This document shows, in pieces, positions 34,366 to 46,014 of a stretch of 64,000 nt of DNA. The position numbers and the translations under genes were made by a program. Source of the DNA: Thysanoteuthis rhombus (Eukaryota; Mollusca; Cephalopoda; Oegopsida; Thysanoteuthidae). Location of the stretch: assembly GCA_963457665.1 (NCBI GenBank), contig OY735202.1, positions 77,004,142 to 77,068,141 of the forward strand, in the 5' to 3' direction. Numbering within the stretch: the first letter of the stretch is position 1; each line of letters starts with the position of its first letter. The notes under the pieces were generated by a model that made no database searches, was not told where the DNA came from, and was given only the letters and a program-made list of their open reading frames with translations.

Positions 34366-35078
34366 GTGTTGTCAATTTAGATGTTTTTCATCTAAATTTA
34401 GATGTTTTGCACCGCGTATGGATAGCAGAAATTGCTGTTTAGATGGTTTTTAATAGAATGAGTAATATTTTCTGTGTAATTTATAGTGATGAAGTAAGCT
34501 ATATTTTTGATAGACGAACTAATATTTCAATGAAATAAATATTGAAAACCATTTAATTTGTCGATAATATGCATTATAGTATATTTGCTAGATTTTAAAT
34601 ATATATCTGGAGAATCTAGATGTTTCTAGATGTTTTTGAATTCAATTTTAAATCTAAATTTCAAAAGAGATTTGGCCACATCCGACGATTTTATAAATGA
34701 TTATGACTTGATTTTCTTTTAAAAAATATTTATTGCTTTTCTTTTATGAGAACATAATAAAAACTGCTTCATCAAAACGAAAAATCAATTTTTTCAAATT
34801 TACATCTGATATCAAGTCAAAACCATCTAAAAACATCTAGATTTTTCAGATATACATATCTAAAATCGGAGAAATATACAAAATTTTATTAATAAATTGA
34901 ATGTGATTTTACCTAACATCTCCTCTCGTAAAATATCACCCATTTTATTGAACATATCACTATGAATAGATTAAAATATTACTTATTCTGATAGAATTCT
35001 TCTGAATAGCAATATCTAACATCTAGACGCGCATAAAAACATCTAGATTTAGATGAAAGACATCTAAATTGCCAATAC
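34366..35078. mobile_element. PIF/Harbinger-like MITE, 713 bp, TTA target duplication
   Basis: Terminal inverted repeats of 43 bp with about four mismatches: left GTGTTGTCAATTTAGATGTT onward (34366-34408) and right, read inward, GTATTGGCAATTTAGATGTC (35078-35036). Both ends are flanked by TTA (34363-34365 and 35079-35081). A 3-bp TTA/TAA duplication with G-starting ends is the PIF/Harbinger pattern. The interior is AT-rich, non-coding, and contains internal TCTAGATGTTTCTAGATG repeats. Related pieces lie at 15145-15205 and 36425-36625. Confidence 0.75.
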
Positions 35079-35096
35079 TTAGCGAAGGGGCGTGAC

Positions 35097-35148
35097 ACGA
35101 AACCGGATTAGTGAGTTGAGACTTTGTAGCAACGAATTCGTACTCTAT
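35097..35148. repeat. CHURC1-proximal repeat, copy B
   Basis: ACGAAACCGGATTAGTGAGT, then GACTTTGTAGCAACGAATTC and GTACT. Copy B is truncated at its right by the small palindromic MITE that starts at 35141. Confidence 0.7.
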
Positions 35149-35224
35149 TTGTCCCATAATACTTGTCCAATTTGAAAATGGAAAATATCTACAAAATGTG
35201 AAACTATTATGGGACAGATCTGGT
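35141..35224. mobile_element. Tiny palindromic MITE, Stowaway-like, copy 2
   Basis: About 84 bp: left TACTCTATTTGTCCCATAAT, right AACTATTATGGGACAGATC. It sits at a TA in the repeat-B sequence, where copy A continues uninterrupted, so copy A serves as an empty-site comparison. Confidence 0.7.
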
Positions 35225-35369
35225 CTGTCATCTGTAGATTTTTTAATAGATAACTTGATTTTTCCTTTCATTTGATAAAAACTAATTTAGTCCTTTTTGA
35301 TATATTTATTTTCCACTCAATCTAAACATTTTACACCCCAAATAAATGATGTTTGGACAGTCTGTCGCC

Positions 35370-35424
35370 AAAACGAAATACGAAACCGAACCCGTTGTGA
35401 CTTGGCTTGCAAATTCGTATTTTA
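35370..35424. repeat. CHURC1-proximal repeat, copy C
   Basis: AAACGAAATACGAAACCGAA, then GTGACTTGGCTTGCAAATTC and GTATTTTAA. The most diverged of the three copies; similarity to copy A continues a little beyond the core (GAAGATGATTT versus GAGGACGATTT). Confidence 0.6.
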
Positions 35425-36424
35425 ATGAAGATGATTTGAAAATTGTTATAAGTCAGTTTTCCCTTTAATAAAAACTTGGCATTTGTTACCTAATCCGTTT
35501 TAAAATGACCACTGTTCCTGCTGCAGAATTACAGACGCTGATAACGAATTACAACTAACCTACTCTAACCCTAATCCACCAGCGGCCATTTTGAAACTGA
35601 AAAAGTGAAAACTGCATAACACCTTACTTTGAGTCTTTCTTAGTATACATATTTTTACCAAAAGAAAATATTGTACGTGATTCGTTTCTATACGTTTTTT
35701 TAATGTAAGTTATGAAAAACTGTCATTCAAATTGTATGAATAAGGTGACATTGAATTCAAATAAATTGTGTTTATTTTTCAAAATGAAGTTTCATTCAAG
35801 ACATTGAAAATGTTGATTGAAATAAATTTGGTCAAAATTAGGTTGCTTTAGTAAACGTCGTCGTTTTTGAAGAGAATCATGATTTTTTTTTCTCAAATCA
35901 TTTTATGCTCTTTCAATCAAATATTTTCTGAAAATTTGTCAGTTTTTAGAAAATCATTTTTTCAAGGTTTTGGTTCGGTGGATGTTTCTACTTAGAATGC
36001 AACCATATTACTAAGCTGAACCCTTATTTTCTGTTCATCCTACGAAACTGCTGCTGTAAATTATCTTTTCTCTCAGTGCTTATATCCAGTAAGGCAGTAT
36101 ATGTAACCCTGACCCAATGGCAGTGCCCGGCCATAGCAAGCTCAGGCATTACCTAGGCTCTCAAAATTTAATCTCAATTCCTATTATTACTGATTTAAAA
36201 CTTTGCTCGTCCTCCTGGTTCTCTGGAAGAATCCTGTACAGGCTAAAATTTGAGGACATGGAATGAAATAAGGAACATAAATGAATCAAGTGTTTAGTAA
36301 AGAATGAATGAAGAGATGAAAAAAACAACCTTGTAAATTCAATCAATGATCTCCAATTTCTCAAAAGGGAATAGAAGATACATAACGAATGTAAAAACTG
36401 AGTTAAAAAACAAATACCTTGAAA
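35425..36424. other. Gene-free stretch upstream of CHURC1
   Basis: No exon recognised. A YY1-like GCGGCCATTTTG at about 35582 could mark another promoter, but no coding exon follows in either direction that I can support. The 116-residue minus-strand frame at 36161-36511 overlaps repeat sequence and has no recognisable family. Confidence 0.4.
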
Positions 36425-36625
36425 CATATAGATTCTCCCGATATATATTTGAAATCGAGGAAATACATTACATGTTATTAATGAATTAAATGTGACTTTA
36501 ATCTTTGGCATACATATTTTATTGAAATATTACTTAATTTATTAAAAATATTATGTATCTTATTACTTTAAACAAGATAGAAATATTACTAATGTCAGAG
36601 TTAATGTCTAACAAGTGTGAAATAA
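36425..36625. repeat. Diverged internal copy of the Harbinger-like MITE
   Basis: Parallels 34847-35036: ATCGAGGAAATAC/ATCGGAGAAATATAC, TTATTAATGAATTAAATGTG/TTATTAATAAATTGAATGTG, CATATTTTATTGAA/CCATTTTATTGAAC, ATATTACTTA and TGTCTAAC/ATATCTAAC. Terminal repeats are not preserved. Confidence 0.6.
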
Positions 36626-38980
36626 TTATAATACTAATAATAATGGTGGTGGTGGTTTCAATTGAATGCACAAAGAGTAGTTATAGAGCTTGCTATGAAC
36701 ATCTAGAAAGTTCCATGCCTGCCTATTCACCCCTCTGCTTCATGTTGGTGGAAGAGTCCATCTCTCACATATACAGGTCAGTAGGCAGGAGAATGTAGAA
36801 CTCTTGAGAAATTACCAAGTTGATCAGGACTTCAGAAGGAATGCTCGACGAACAAAAGCGAACACCACAAGCGGAACTACAAAACAAGACCATGACATAC
36901 TGATGATGAGTAAAACACCAAAACAGTTGTAGTCAAGGAAGTTAAAGTTCACCGTGTGACTAACAAATATATGATGTCATAAGAGTGTTTGGAGATGTCT
37001 CAGCTGTTAACATGTGATCATTGTTATCTCACCTTTATTAGAAGCATGTAGCAGCCAATTCAAATATACACGAATGGTCAAATGAAGAGTTCATGATTGG
37101 AATAAAGACAAATGCAGACTTTTGTAGACAAACAACTAAACATATTCATTTGATCATGTTAGATGAGGCCTGTAATACAGTTCTTAAAGAAGGAGAGATG
37201 ATTGTCAGGCTAAGTAGTCAAGTAGATGTAACATAAGTTCTGAGTAAAAGCTATTCTCGTATGATTATTGCAGAGAACAGTTAAGAAAACTGAAATAATT
37301 GCATCTTGATAGTGTTAGCTGGTGACTGCCAAGATGTGACTGAAAGATGGACAATTAATGAAGAGATGAGATGAACAAAGTACTCAAGGCAAATAACTAC
37401 ATCAAATATATTTGAGCAAGTATATTAGAATCCACTCCATTGGGTTCTCAAGTCAAGAATATAACCATTCAAAATATTTGCCAGAAGTGACAGCATAGAA
37501 ATGAGATGGCAGAGAATGTAGAGAACCAAAGTGATCTTATGCTGGGTAGAAAAATAGCTGAGTATCATTTGAGTCACAGTGAATAAATGTTAACAACCAT
37601 GGTCAGATAGAATCCATGCATATAACTGAAGTAAGGAGAAACTAAGAGATAAAAGATAAAGAAAGATAAAGTGGAGATGACCGGTTGAGAGAAAGTGATG
37701 ATAAACCATTGTAAGGACTTTTATATCTAGGAAAAAGCTAAAAAGAATTGATTTCATTAAATATGTGACTAGCTTTCAGAATTCGAATTTAAAAAGCAAT
37801 GTATTTATCCCTATTTATTTTCATATTAACTTTAACTGAAAATAAATGGGCTACTATAAGTACTCTCTCTTTAGACGGAATGTAGATTCTGCCGAAAAGG
37901 GTAAAAAATTGAAGAAAATGTGATATCTCGACAGGCAAATGAAAGAAAATAGAATTATTTTCAAAAAAATATTGATAAGAATTGTGCATGTAACATGAAG
38001 AGTAAAAGTAACATGCAGTTAGTTAGAGAGGGTTTGCCTGACGGACAAATAAGTTTACTTAACAAAATGCCAGCTTATATTCTGAAATAATACCAAATGC
38101 AGAAGTGAAATACAAAAAATGAATGCTGGTAGAAAGTCTTTTGTATTTGTGTGAATGTTCAAAAAAGTTTCTTGTGTAACTGTATTAAAAGTTTGTGCAA
38201 AGTTTGTGTAAGCACATTGCAGATGTTACAGACAGAAAAGAGTTATTATACGTAGGATGTGATTCAAAGAGGGCCTTGAAAATCAGCATTCAAAATCATT
38301 GGTTTTTGTCTGAAGCTGACCAAAAACCACTGGTGCCTACAGGAAATATGCATCTAATCATGCTGCAAGGTGAGCCAAATACTATAAGGCATGATGTATA
38401 TAGATATCAGAGGGTGTTTCAAAGTCAGCCTGGCACTGAACTGATCAGACTAATTGCTCCCAATTAGCCCCCCCCCCAAGTTTTGATACAGGCATTTTCA
38501 ATGGTGGCGGTTTTGCCTGTAATGGGGAAAAAGTTGAGCTAAATAAGGTGATGGATTGTCACATGCAGATGGATTTTTCTTCAAAAAAAAGGCAATCTTT
38601 CATTTTAGTTTGGTAAAGTCAAGAAATAAGGGAAAGCTACTGTATTTCTAAAAAATGGTTTTAATCATTATTTTCCGTTTCCATTATAGTATTATTTCTT
38701 CATGTAAGCACGTGCAGGTCATCCTAAAGTTCCAAATATCCACTGTGACCAATTTGTTATTAAATTTATTTGTCGTTGTCAAGATAAGGCATTACGTAAA
38801 GAATAGCAATGTTCCTTTTGGAATATATACAGTCATAGCTACTTATCTAGCTAAAGGCATTAGATGATGTAGGGCACTCATTCTCAGGGGGGAGTGAAAA
38901 TTGAGCTGAATGGGGTGATAGATTTAAAAAATAAACGATAGGAAAGAAGGTTGAGAAACCCTGGTTTAAGATATTGAAAG
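36626..38980. other. Gene-free stretch, nothing recognised
   Basis: About 2.3 kb with an A-rich plus strand. Open frames (for example 38195-38467) have no recognisable family. No landmark repeats seen. Confidence 0.45.
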
Positions 38981-39019
38981 TATATGAAATAAAAGGAAAA
39001 ACATTTTTTTTTTCCATCG

Positions 39020-39090
39020 GAGTTTTAAGTCAGTCTGCTGATTTCATTTTCCATGCTTTTAACCACTGAGCCATTGGTACTTTCTCTGGT
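39020..39090 (-). repeat. tRNA-derived SINE head, A-box part
   Basis: On the minus strand GTACCAATGGCTCAGTGGTT followed by AAAAGCATGG resembles a tRNA 5' half with A box (TGGCTCAGTGG). No B box follows. A decayed SINE remnant. Confidence 0.5.
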
Positions 39091-39318
39091 TTCGTTAGAA
39101 ATAAGTAAATCTTCAAATAGAAGCTGTTGAATTAAGGCAGAAAAAGTACTTCTGACTAAAAAATGACCTGCGGGTCTGTGCTACCTATTCTATATCAATC
39201 CTTTGGTCAAGTTACTCATGTAGATAAATTTGAAGCTCCTAGGGTGTGTCCATTCAAGTGTCCATAAGACGCATACATGTAGGATAACAAACATTCAATG
39301 TCTTCATACTAATAAATG

Positions 39319-39370
39319 CATATATATATATGTGTCTCTATATATATCTAGAGAGAGAGAGAGAGAGACA
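39319..39370. repeat. (TA)n/(GA)n microsatellite
   Basis: Short TA runs around TGTGTCTC, followed by a GA run of about 20 nt. Confidence 0.9.
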
Positions 39371-39730
39371 CCCACGGACACATATGAAACAAATTTAGAA
39401 AGTTTTATATTGTATTAAAAGGGTTGACCTCTGTGGGAGACTGGATTTTGGTTCTCATGTGGTTGACTGAGAGGAATGATGATAAAACTGAACACAATCC
39501 TAAGAAAACGAATCTTTATTCATTTGCAACAAACAGAAAATTTCTATCTAGTGAATTGTCTTTTTTATGAGTCTGTGTTTGTGTTGGTGTCACTTCAGTC
39601 ATAGAAGATTGCAGTGGTGAGTACAAAGTGGAATCAAATAATGTACTTACATTTTGTTCAACCATCACAGAAATGGACATTTGACCACGTGAGATTCAAA
39701 GACCATGCAAGACGAAGACCATGTGATTAA

Positions 39731-39820
39731 AAGACAATGTATTTGAAGACCATGTATTTGAAGACCATGTATTTGAAGACCATGTATTTGAAGACCATGT
39801 ATTTGAAGACCATGTATTTG
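39731..39820. repeat. Six-copy 15-bp tandem repeat
   Basis: Unit AAGACCATGTATTTG, six head-to-tail copies. The first has one substitution, and a degenerate unit (AAGACCATGTGATTA) precedes it. The unit is a multiple of three but no gene surrounds it. Confidence 0.95.
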
Positions 39821-41526
39821 AAGTATCGAGTAAAAAAGAAGAAGTGTTCCAAGGAGTAGTTCATCTACTGCATTCCAACGAGCATTATAGAATAATAAAT
39901 CACTCTAAATTTTGGGGTGGGGCAGTCCTCAAGGAGCCTAGCTCCTCACCCAGGCCCTCAAATCTCTTGCTAGGTCATTGCTTTTGATAGGACTGCCAAC
40001 TCATCAAGCTCATGGACCCTAGGCTTTTGAAAGGTCAGCCTGCAGACCCCTAGCCGTGTGAACCTTCAGGGATTCATGGGACACAGGTTAGGAACCACTA
40101 ATCTTGAAAGGAGAGGCTCCTCATGGAGTCAAGTCCCCCTGGGCCTGCAAAAATCCAGCTACACCTCTGTCTTTTTGGACCTGTATGGGTCCTAAAGGCC
40201 TATGAGCATCCCAAGAAGTAGAGTGTACAGAAAAAAAGAAAAGTTTATGAAACAAAAGTTAGTTACTTATATCCAAAAGTGGATAAAAAGAGAATTTATT
40301 CAGTATATATATTTTTCTTTATCATTTATTCACCAGCATGTACCCATAAAAAATGACTGTTGTTCATGTATAGATTCACACTCATGAGTATAAAGTTATT
40401 TTATTTGGTAATTTTTTTTTCAATTATTCAAATAATCTAATTCTTATTTTTCTCAAGTCACAACTCAACTTGAACTGTTTTGAAAGGTGATAGGATAGAA
40501 AGTCCCAAGATAAAATAGATATTATACACCATTGATATTGTGCAGTATGAAAGAAAAAGTCATTGGAAGAAACTCATTTTGTTAAAAATATGATTTATTT
40601 CATTACAAAATGAAGTTGAATATAATTTTATCAAAAAAGTTAGGAAAAAGTTTGGCCAAATTTGACAAATCTGGCATTTTTAAAAAGCAATTTGTCATGA
40701 AATTTTCAGCCATATTAAAATTTAGAGCAATTTTGACTTTGTTGCTGTAGCATTTTTAATAAGTTCTTTCCTTTTGGCATGTGCTGAGAGTATTGCAATG
40801 TTTTATGAACAATCATTTTTATCATTTTTGCACTTGACCATTTTGGGCCAATTTTGTGAATTTTTGGTATAAACCCTATCCAAATACCTAGCAACTCTGC
40901 TCTCCCTCTTTGTCATCTGCCATGTTATCACAAAGTTGGCTACATCTTGGAGAAAGTGAAACTCACTGGATCACTCTTCTATTTCTTCAACCAACTCACT
41001 CCCTGATTTACGGTATAAATCACTTCAACTCACTCACTCACCAACTTGATCATCTTTCTTTCTCACACACTTACCTTTTTTTTCTTTTATTTGGTTTTAA
41101 ATCATCTGCGTTTCTAATTCTTCATCATCATGGCAAGAAACTTCCTCATTTTACATCCTTTTTATTAGTTCTGTTAATGTATTTCACATGGATCAATCCA
41201 TTATAACTTTTAGGTTATAACAGAATTCTGACCAGACAGACAACCAACCAACCACATTATATATTTGGTTTTTATCTGATAAGATTATTTAATCCTAAAT
41301 CATGCTCAGCATTAAAATTTTACTGCATGGCATCCTTCTTCCTAGTACACAACCGCACAGTTTAGAGGGGACACTCACAGGACCCATCAAACTTACAGCA
41401 GTAATAATCATCTACAAGACTATGAAAAGAAGTTTCAATTAATTTCAGTTATATTAATTAACATTTTCATTGACTGTACCAGTAACTGCATCTAACTGAT
41501 TATTCATGTTCATAGAACCAGTTAGC
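39821..41526. other. Gene-free stretch, nothing recognised
   Basis: No gene recognised. 39915-40170 has repeat-like G/C-rich wording similar in style to 31.9 and 51.1 kb. The 98-residue open frame at 40910-41206 has no recognisable family. Confidence 0.4.
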
Positions 41527-42238
41527 TTGCCACATTTTTTAATTTGTTTGCCATATCTTTTATTTACTTGTCATATATTTAAATTTGCCTGTCTTATTTT
41601 TAATTTTGGAAGTTGATTGCCAGGTTTTCAATATTTGCTTGCCATATTATTTTCATTTGTATGTCATATTTTTCTAGTTACATGTCATATTTTTTAATTT
41701 AACTGCTGTAATTCCTAATTTGCTTGCCTTATACTAAAATTTGCTTGCTTTATTTTTTGATTTTCTTGCTGTGTTTCAAAATTTGCATGCCGCATTTTTT
41801 AAATTTTGCTTGCTATACTCTTTTAATTTGCTTGCTGCATTTTAAAAATTTGTTTGCTGCATTTTCTTAATTTGCTTGCCACATCTTTTAAAATAGCTTG
41901 CCATATTTTTCTAATTTGCTTGCTGTTCTATTTAATTTGCTTGCCTTATTTTTCAATTCATTAACTTCACTTTAAAAATTTGCTTGCTTTATCTTTTAAT
42001 TTGCTTGGTGTGCTTTAAAATTTACTAGCCTCATTTTTTTAATTTTCTGGATGCATTTTTCTGCTTGCCTTATTTTTTAATTTTCCTGCCTTTTTTGTTG
42101 ATTTGCTCACCCTATTTTATTTTAGATTTGATTGCCTTTTTAAAATTTGCTTGTTGTATTTTTTTATTTTCTTGCCATATTTTTAGATTTGCTTTCATTA
42201 TTTTTTAATTTGCTTGCCGTATTCTTCAGTTTGCATGT
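41527..42238 (+). repeat. Degenerate 'TTTGCTTGCC' minisatellite, ~710 bp
   Basis: About thirty imperfect units of roughly 20-26 bp with consensus near AATTTGCTTGCCATATTTTT. A second, shorter array is at 45700-45912. Each array is followed by the same unique-looking flank (AAAGTCAACTCCAGATTTG type). Confidence 0.85.
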
Positions 42239-42289
42239 TGTTCCACAGTGGATTAACCAAGAATAATGCATTTGTTGAGGATTCTTCTT

Positions 42290-42745
42290 CTTTTTGTTTT
42301 TTTTTTCTTATTAGGGTAGTAAAACAAAATCAACTCCAGATTTGGACTGGAATTTGACAAAAAATTGATCCCTGCACATTTTTACTATGAGCTTCAAAAT
42401 GAGGATGATCATTGCACTATTTGGGATACACTGACACTTATTCTAAACCCTGCCATGGCCTACCCTTTGAAAAAATTTAATTGGAATTTATTGAGAACTT
42501 TTGGAGATATTGGGTGTTGTCGACACATAGCTACGATGCAGAGGAGATAACAGCTCATGGATCCGGCCCAGAATTTAATCATCTCTTCGATAGCCCATTG
42601 ACCATCCTTCCACAAAATTCAGTTGGAATTCATTGAGAACTTCTGGATATATTGTGTGAACTGACAGACAGATGAATGTAAGGAACAATGGACAGAAAAA
42701 ACAGATGGACACGTGTGAATACATATACCTCTCCCAACTTGTTTG
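42290..42745. repeat. Segmental duplication, copy 1 (partner at 46015-46565)
   Basis: Shared: ATCAACTCCAGATTTGGACT, GATGATCATTGCACTATTTG, GCCATGGCCTACCCTTTGA, GAACTTTTGGAGATATTGGG, CAGCTCATGGATCCGGCCCA and GACACGTGTGAATACATATA. Identity is high. Copy 2 has an extra tandem insert at 46125-46214. Frames in the copies are not conserved, so no gene is supported. Confidence 0.85.
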
Positions 42746-43312
42746 CTTGTGCTTCTCTATTTATGACATCCGTCTGAAGGAAGCCTTAGGGTGAAATGGC
42801 CGAAATTTTATGTTCAAAACGTGAACCAGGATAAAAACTACATTTTGAAAAAAATCTATGCATAATCAATCAGAGGTTATTAATGTGGAGAATTAATTAA
42901 AATGACATTAATTTACTTTTGATATACAATATAAAATCACTGAAAAGAGAGATGATTAATTATTATCAAAGAATGACCATTCTGTTTCATTTTTTAATTG
43001 ACAAATAATGTTTTATTCATTCTCTCTAGAGAAGCCATTAATATTTTTCCATTGACAATAACGTGAACTACAAGTCAATCAACAATACTCTTATTAAGGA
43101 CAATTAATTGCAATGTATTTCATTTAGTTTTGTGGTACAATACAAATTACAATTAACTAAATCCATTGCAATGTTATACAATATAATACATTATACAGTT
43201 GACTGAAATAAAATTTATTCTAATAGAAAGTATTTCTATAAAATCAAAACCCTAAGTATGTTAGTTTAACTGAGCTGTAAAAAGTGATGGCATTTATGAA
43301 ATGTATGCTTAT
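42746..43312. other. Gene-free stretch with a CGAAAT-type repeat piece
   Basis: 42750-42870 is a relative of 44890-45010 and 46600-46700 (ACATCCGTCTGAAGG, TGAAATGGCCGAAATTTTAT). The rest is AT-rich sequence with nothing recognised. Confidence 0.5.
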
Positions 43313-43846
43313 ACACATTGCATTTTATATATGTGGATAACAGAGATTTGCATCTCAGTGACATTGGAGAATAGCCTTCTATACATATTGCATTTTATAG
43401 ATGTGGATAACAGAGATTTGCATCCCAGTGACATTGGAGAATAGCCTTCTATACTCATTGCATTTCATAAGAGTGGATAATAGTGATTTACATTGCAGTG
43501 AGCTTTGCAAATAGCTTTTTATATACATTGCATTTCATATATGTGGATTACAGAGATTTGCATTGTGGTGAGCTTGGAGAATAGCCTTCTGTACACATTG
43601 CATTTTATAGATGTGGATATTAGAGATTTGCATTGCAGTGAGCTTGGAGAATAGCCTTCTATACACATTGCATTTTATAGATGTGGATATTAGAGATTTG
43701 CATTGCAGTGAGCTTGGAGAATAGCCTTCTATACACTTTGCATTTTATATATGTGGATAATAGAGATTTGCATTGCAATGAGCTTGGAGAATAGCCTTCA
43801 ATACACATTGCATTTTATATATGTGGATAATAGAGATTTGCATTGC
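43313..43846 (+). repeat. 70-bp tandem array, 7.6 copies, with POU octamer
   Basis: Units start at 43313, 43383, 43453, 43523, 43593, 43663, 43733 and 43803 (the last partial). Each reads ACACATTGCATTTTATA, ATGTGGATAA, GAGATTTGCAT, then AGCTTGGAGAATAGCCTTCT. The octamer ATTTGCAT (complement ATGCAAAT, the POU/Oct site) is exact in seven of eight units; unit 3 has ATTTACAT. Spacing is exactly 70 bp throughout. Confidence 0.95.
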
Positions 43847-44879
43847 TTTTTTATGACTTATTATATTTTTCTTTTATTCTTTAAATTCAGCATTTTTACT
43901 ATGTCATCATATCATAATATTTTATCTTATTACATCAGTAATATCCCATAGCATGGCAGAGTACAAAAACACATTACTGATTATTATATGCGTGAATCCA
44001 AGATTTTTTGATTGGCCAATATTTGGATTAATCCTTTCAAGACAAACCAATCAAGGTTTTCCGTATTTTGAACAACCAAAATCATGATAAGATATATTCA
44101 TTCCATCAGACATAGTTGTTTATGTTTTGCCATTGCTCTGAATAGAAATGAATATGATATCAAATTTACAAATAAAACATCCAGAAACGGATATTGAAAG
44201 AAGTACCATATCCCAGAAAACAATGGATTTTCATCATTGAAAGAATGATAATAATTTTTATGTAAAAATGACTAATTTAGGTGAAATACATATATATATA
44301 GGGCCTATTGGTCCCTGGGCTATTTAGCAAAAAAGACTATGGGGACAATATGATCCTATTCAAAATGTCTCCTGGGACAAAGCTGTCCTGGCTGTTGAAA
44401 AGAACCCTTACAGATTATATCTTTTTTAGATTTCAGACAATTTCTTATAACAATCAATCATAATTTCTACCTGAATTTTTTAGATGAATGATCATCATTA
44501 TCAACAGAATTTTTTGACTGATGTCCTTCATCTTGATTCATCTTTTGAAGACACTGTTTCAGCTATCATACCTGATGACTTCTTCCAGGAGGGTGTCGTA
44601 AATGTTAAGTGTGCAGAATCCTGGTACGAGAATCTCCCACTGAAAACAGGAAGTAACTCCTTTACTCACCTATTTCCAAGAACACAGAAAAAAAAGGAAG
44701 GGTTAACTACCCCTTTCTATTCCAACATGGTGGCTTGTATACTCAGCAATTTTTTCGCAGGTCTGAATAACCCTTTAAAAGAACGCTTCTATGACACCAG
44801 TTTCAGCATCAACATGGTTATGACATCAAAAATGATCAGCCTCATGATTGTGACCTGAGGATTTCTCCCACCCTATGGG
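43847..44879. other. Gene-free stretch, nothing recognised
   Basis: The 124-residue frame at 44484-44858 is the best open frame here but resembles no family I know and runs into repeat DNA. Left uncalled. Confidence 0.4.
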
Positions 44880-45530
44880 GCCCCTCATCCAGAGCCTCCC
44901 TATTTACAACACCCACCTGAAGAGAGCTGTAAGGTGCAATGGCCAAAATGTTGTCTTGAATAGATGAACTGGGATGAGGACTACAGTCCAACAAATCCAT
45001 GCATAATCAATTATAAATCTGTGATGTATAGAAATCTTCATAAAAACACGGAATTAGCAAATCGCTTCACCTATTTGATATTCCTGTTCAGTCAGGAAAT
45101 GTGAATTAATTTCTGTGTGGGTTTCATATTATAATGACATCACTGTCTGCAGTTTTAAAAGCTGGGAAAATCACATTTATCTTATTTTTCATGACAAATA
45201 TGTCCAACAATTTTATGTATTCATGAAAATATTTTGTAAAATCATAAAAACAAAATGCATAACGTCATTCAACTGAATGAAATCTGAGAATTATGATGCA
45301 GTGTAAAAATACAAGGTTGTTCAGAAAATAATAATTGATTTCAAGAGAATCTTTGGTTTTTGTTGAGTTCATATGGAACCTACTAATTGAGCTTCTTCAC
45401 TCAAGACTCAAATCTCAACTGCAAAACTGTATGATTGGGGGTGTTTCCTTTACCCCATGTTAGGTTAATAGTGGAAGCTGTGTGAGATGCATTGTGACCA
45501 AGTTTATAATTGGGCCGGAGGATTATGCAT
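44880..45530. repeat. Segmental duplication, copy 1 (partner at 46600-47210)
   Basis: Shared landmarks: AACACGGAATTAGCAAATCG, CCTGTTCAGTCAGGAAATGT, ATGACATCACTGTCTGCAG, AAAGCTGGGAAAATCACATT, AATGCATAACGTCATTCAAC and GGAAGCTGTGTGAGATGCAT. The first ~130 bp carry the GGCCAAAATGTTGT motif. Copies are about 1.7 kb apart and very similar. Confidence 0.85.
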
Positions 45531-45699
45531 AACTCTCAAAATTATTGTGACATAAATCTCTTTTTGGCTCATAGCTGACTGAGTGACTCAGGGACCAACT
45601 TGCCCCATGATAGGGTAAGTTGGCGCACAGTATTGAGCAAGTTGCCCCCCATCTTCAATAAGTTGAAAATGATTCATAAGAACACTAATTTGCCTACCG
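45531..45699. other. Spacer
   Basis: Contains two related phrases, AACTTGCCCCATGATAGGG and AAGTTGCCCCCCATCTTC; nothing else recognised. Confidence 0.4.
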
Positions 45700-45912
45700 T
45701 ATATCTTAATACCCTGGCCATATATTTTAATTTGTATTTTTTTCATTAGCTTGCCTTCTTTTTTTATTTTGCTTGCCACATTTTTTCAATATGCTTGCCC
45801 TTTAATTTGCTTGCCTTTTTTTAAAATTTGCATGCCACATTTTCTAATTTGCCTGACACATTTTTCAATTTGCTTGCTGTATTTTTTTATTTGTATGCCA
45901 TACTTTTCAATT
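45700..45912 (+). repeat. 'TTTGCTTGCC' minisatellite, second array
   Basis: About nine imperfect units of the same consensus as 41527-42238 (TTTGCTTGCC, TTTGCATGCCACATTTT, TTTGCCTGACACATTTT). Confidence 0.8.
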
Positions 45913-46014
45913 TTCATGGGAAAGGTATAATTTGCAAATCATTGTTCCATGTAGAAGTTCCCAAGAACAGTGCATTGGGTGAGAATAGTTCTTGTTGTTC
46001 TTGTTACAGTTGAC

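Noticed and set aside
35575-35600. YY1-like GCGGCCATTTTG as the promoter of another gene
   Set aside because: No coding exon could be supported on either side, so a lone 12-bp match is not enough.
38195-38467. A 90-residue open frame as a coding exon
   Set aside because: No family recognised and no convincing splice sites at its ends.
39731-39820. CRISPR-like array
   Set aside because: It is a head-to-tail 15-bp tandem repeat with no spacers, in animal DNA.
44484-44858. A 124-residue open frame as a gene
   Set aside because: No recognisable domain, no conserved neighbours, and it borders duplicated repeat DNA. Chance open frames of this length are expected in 64 kb.
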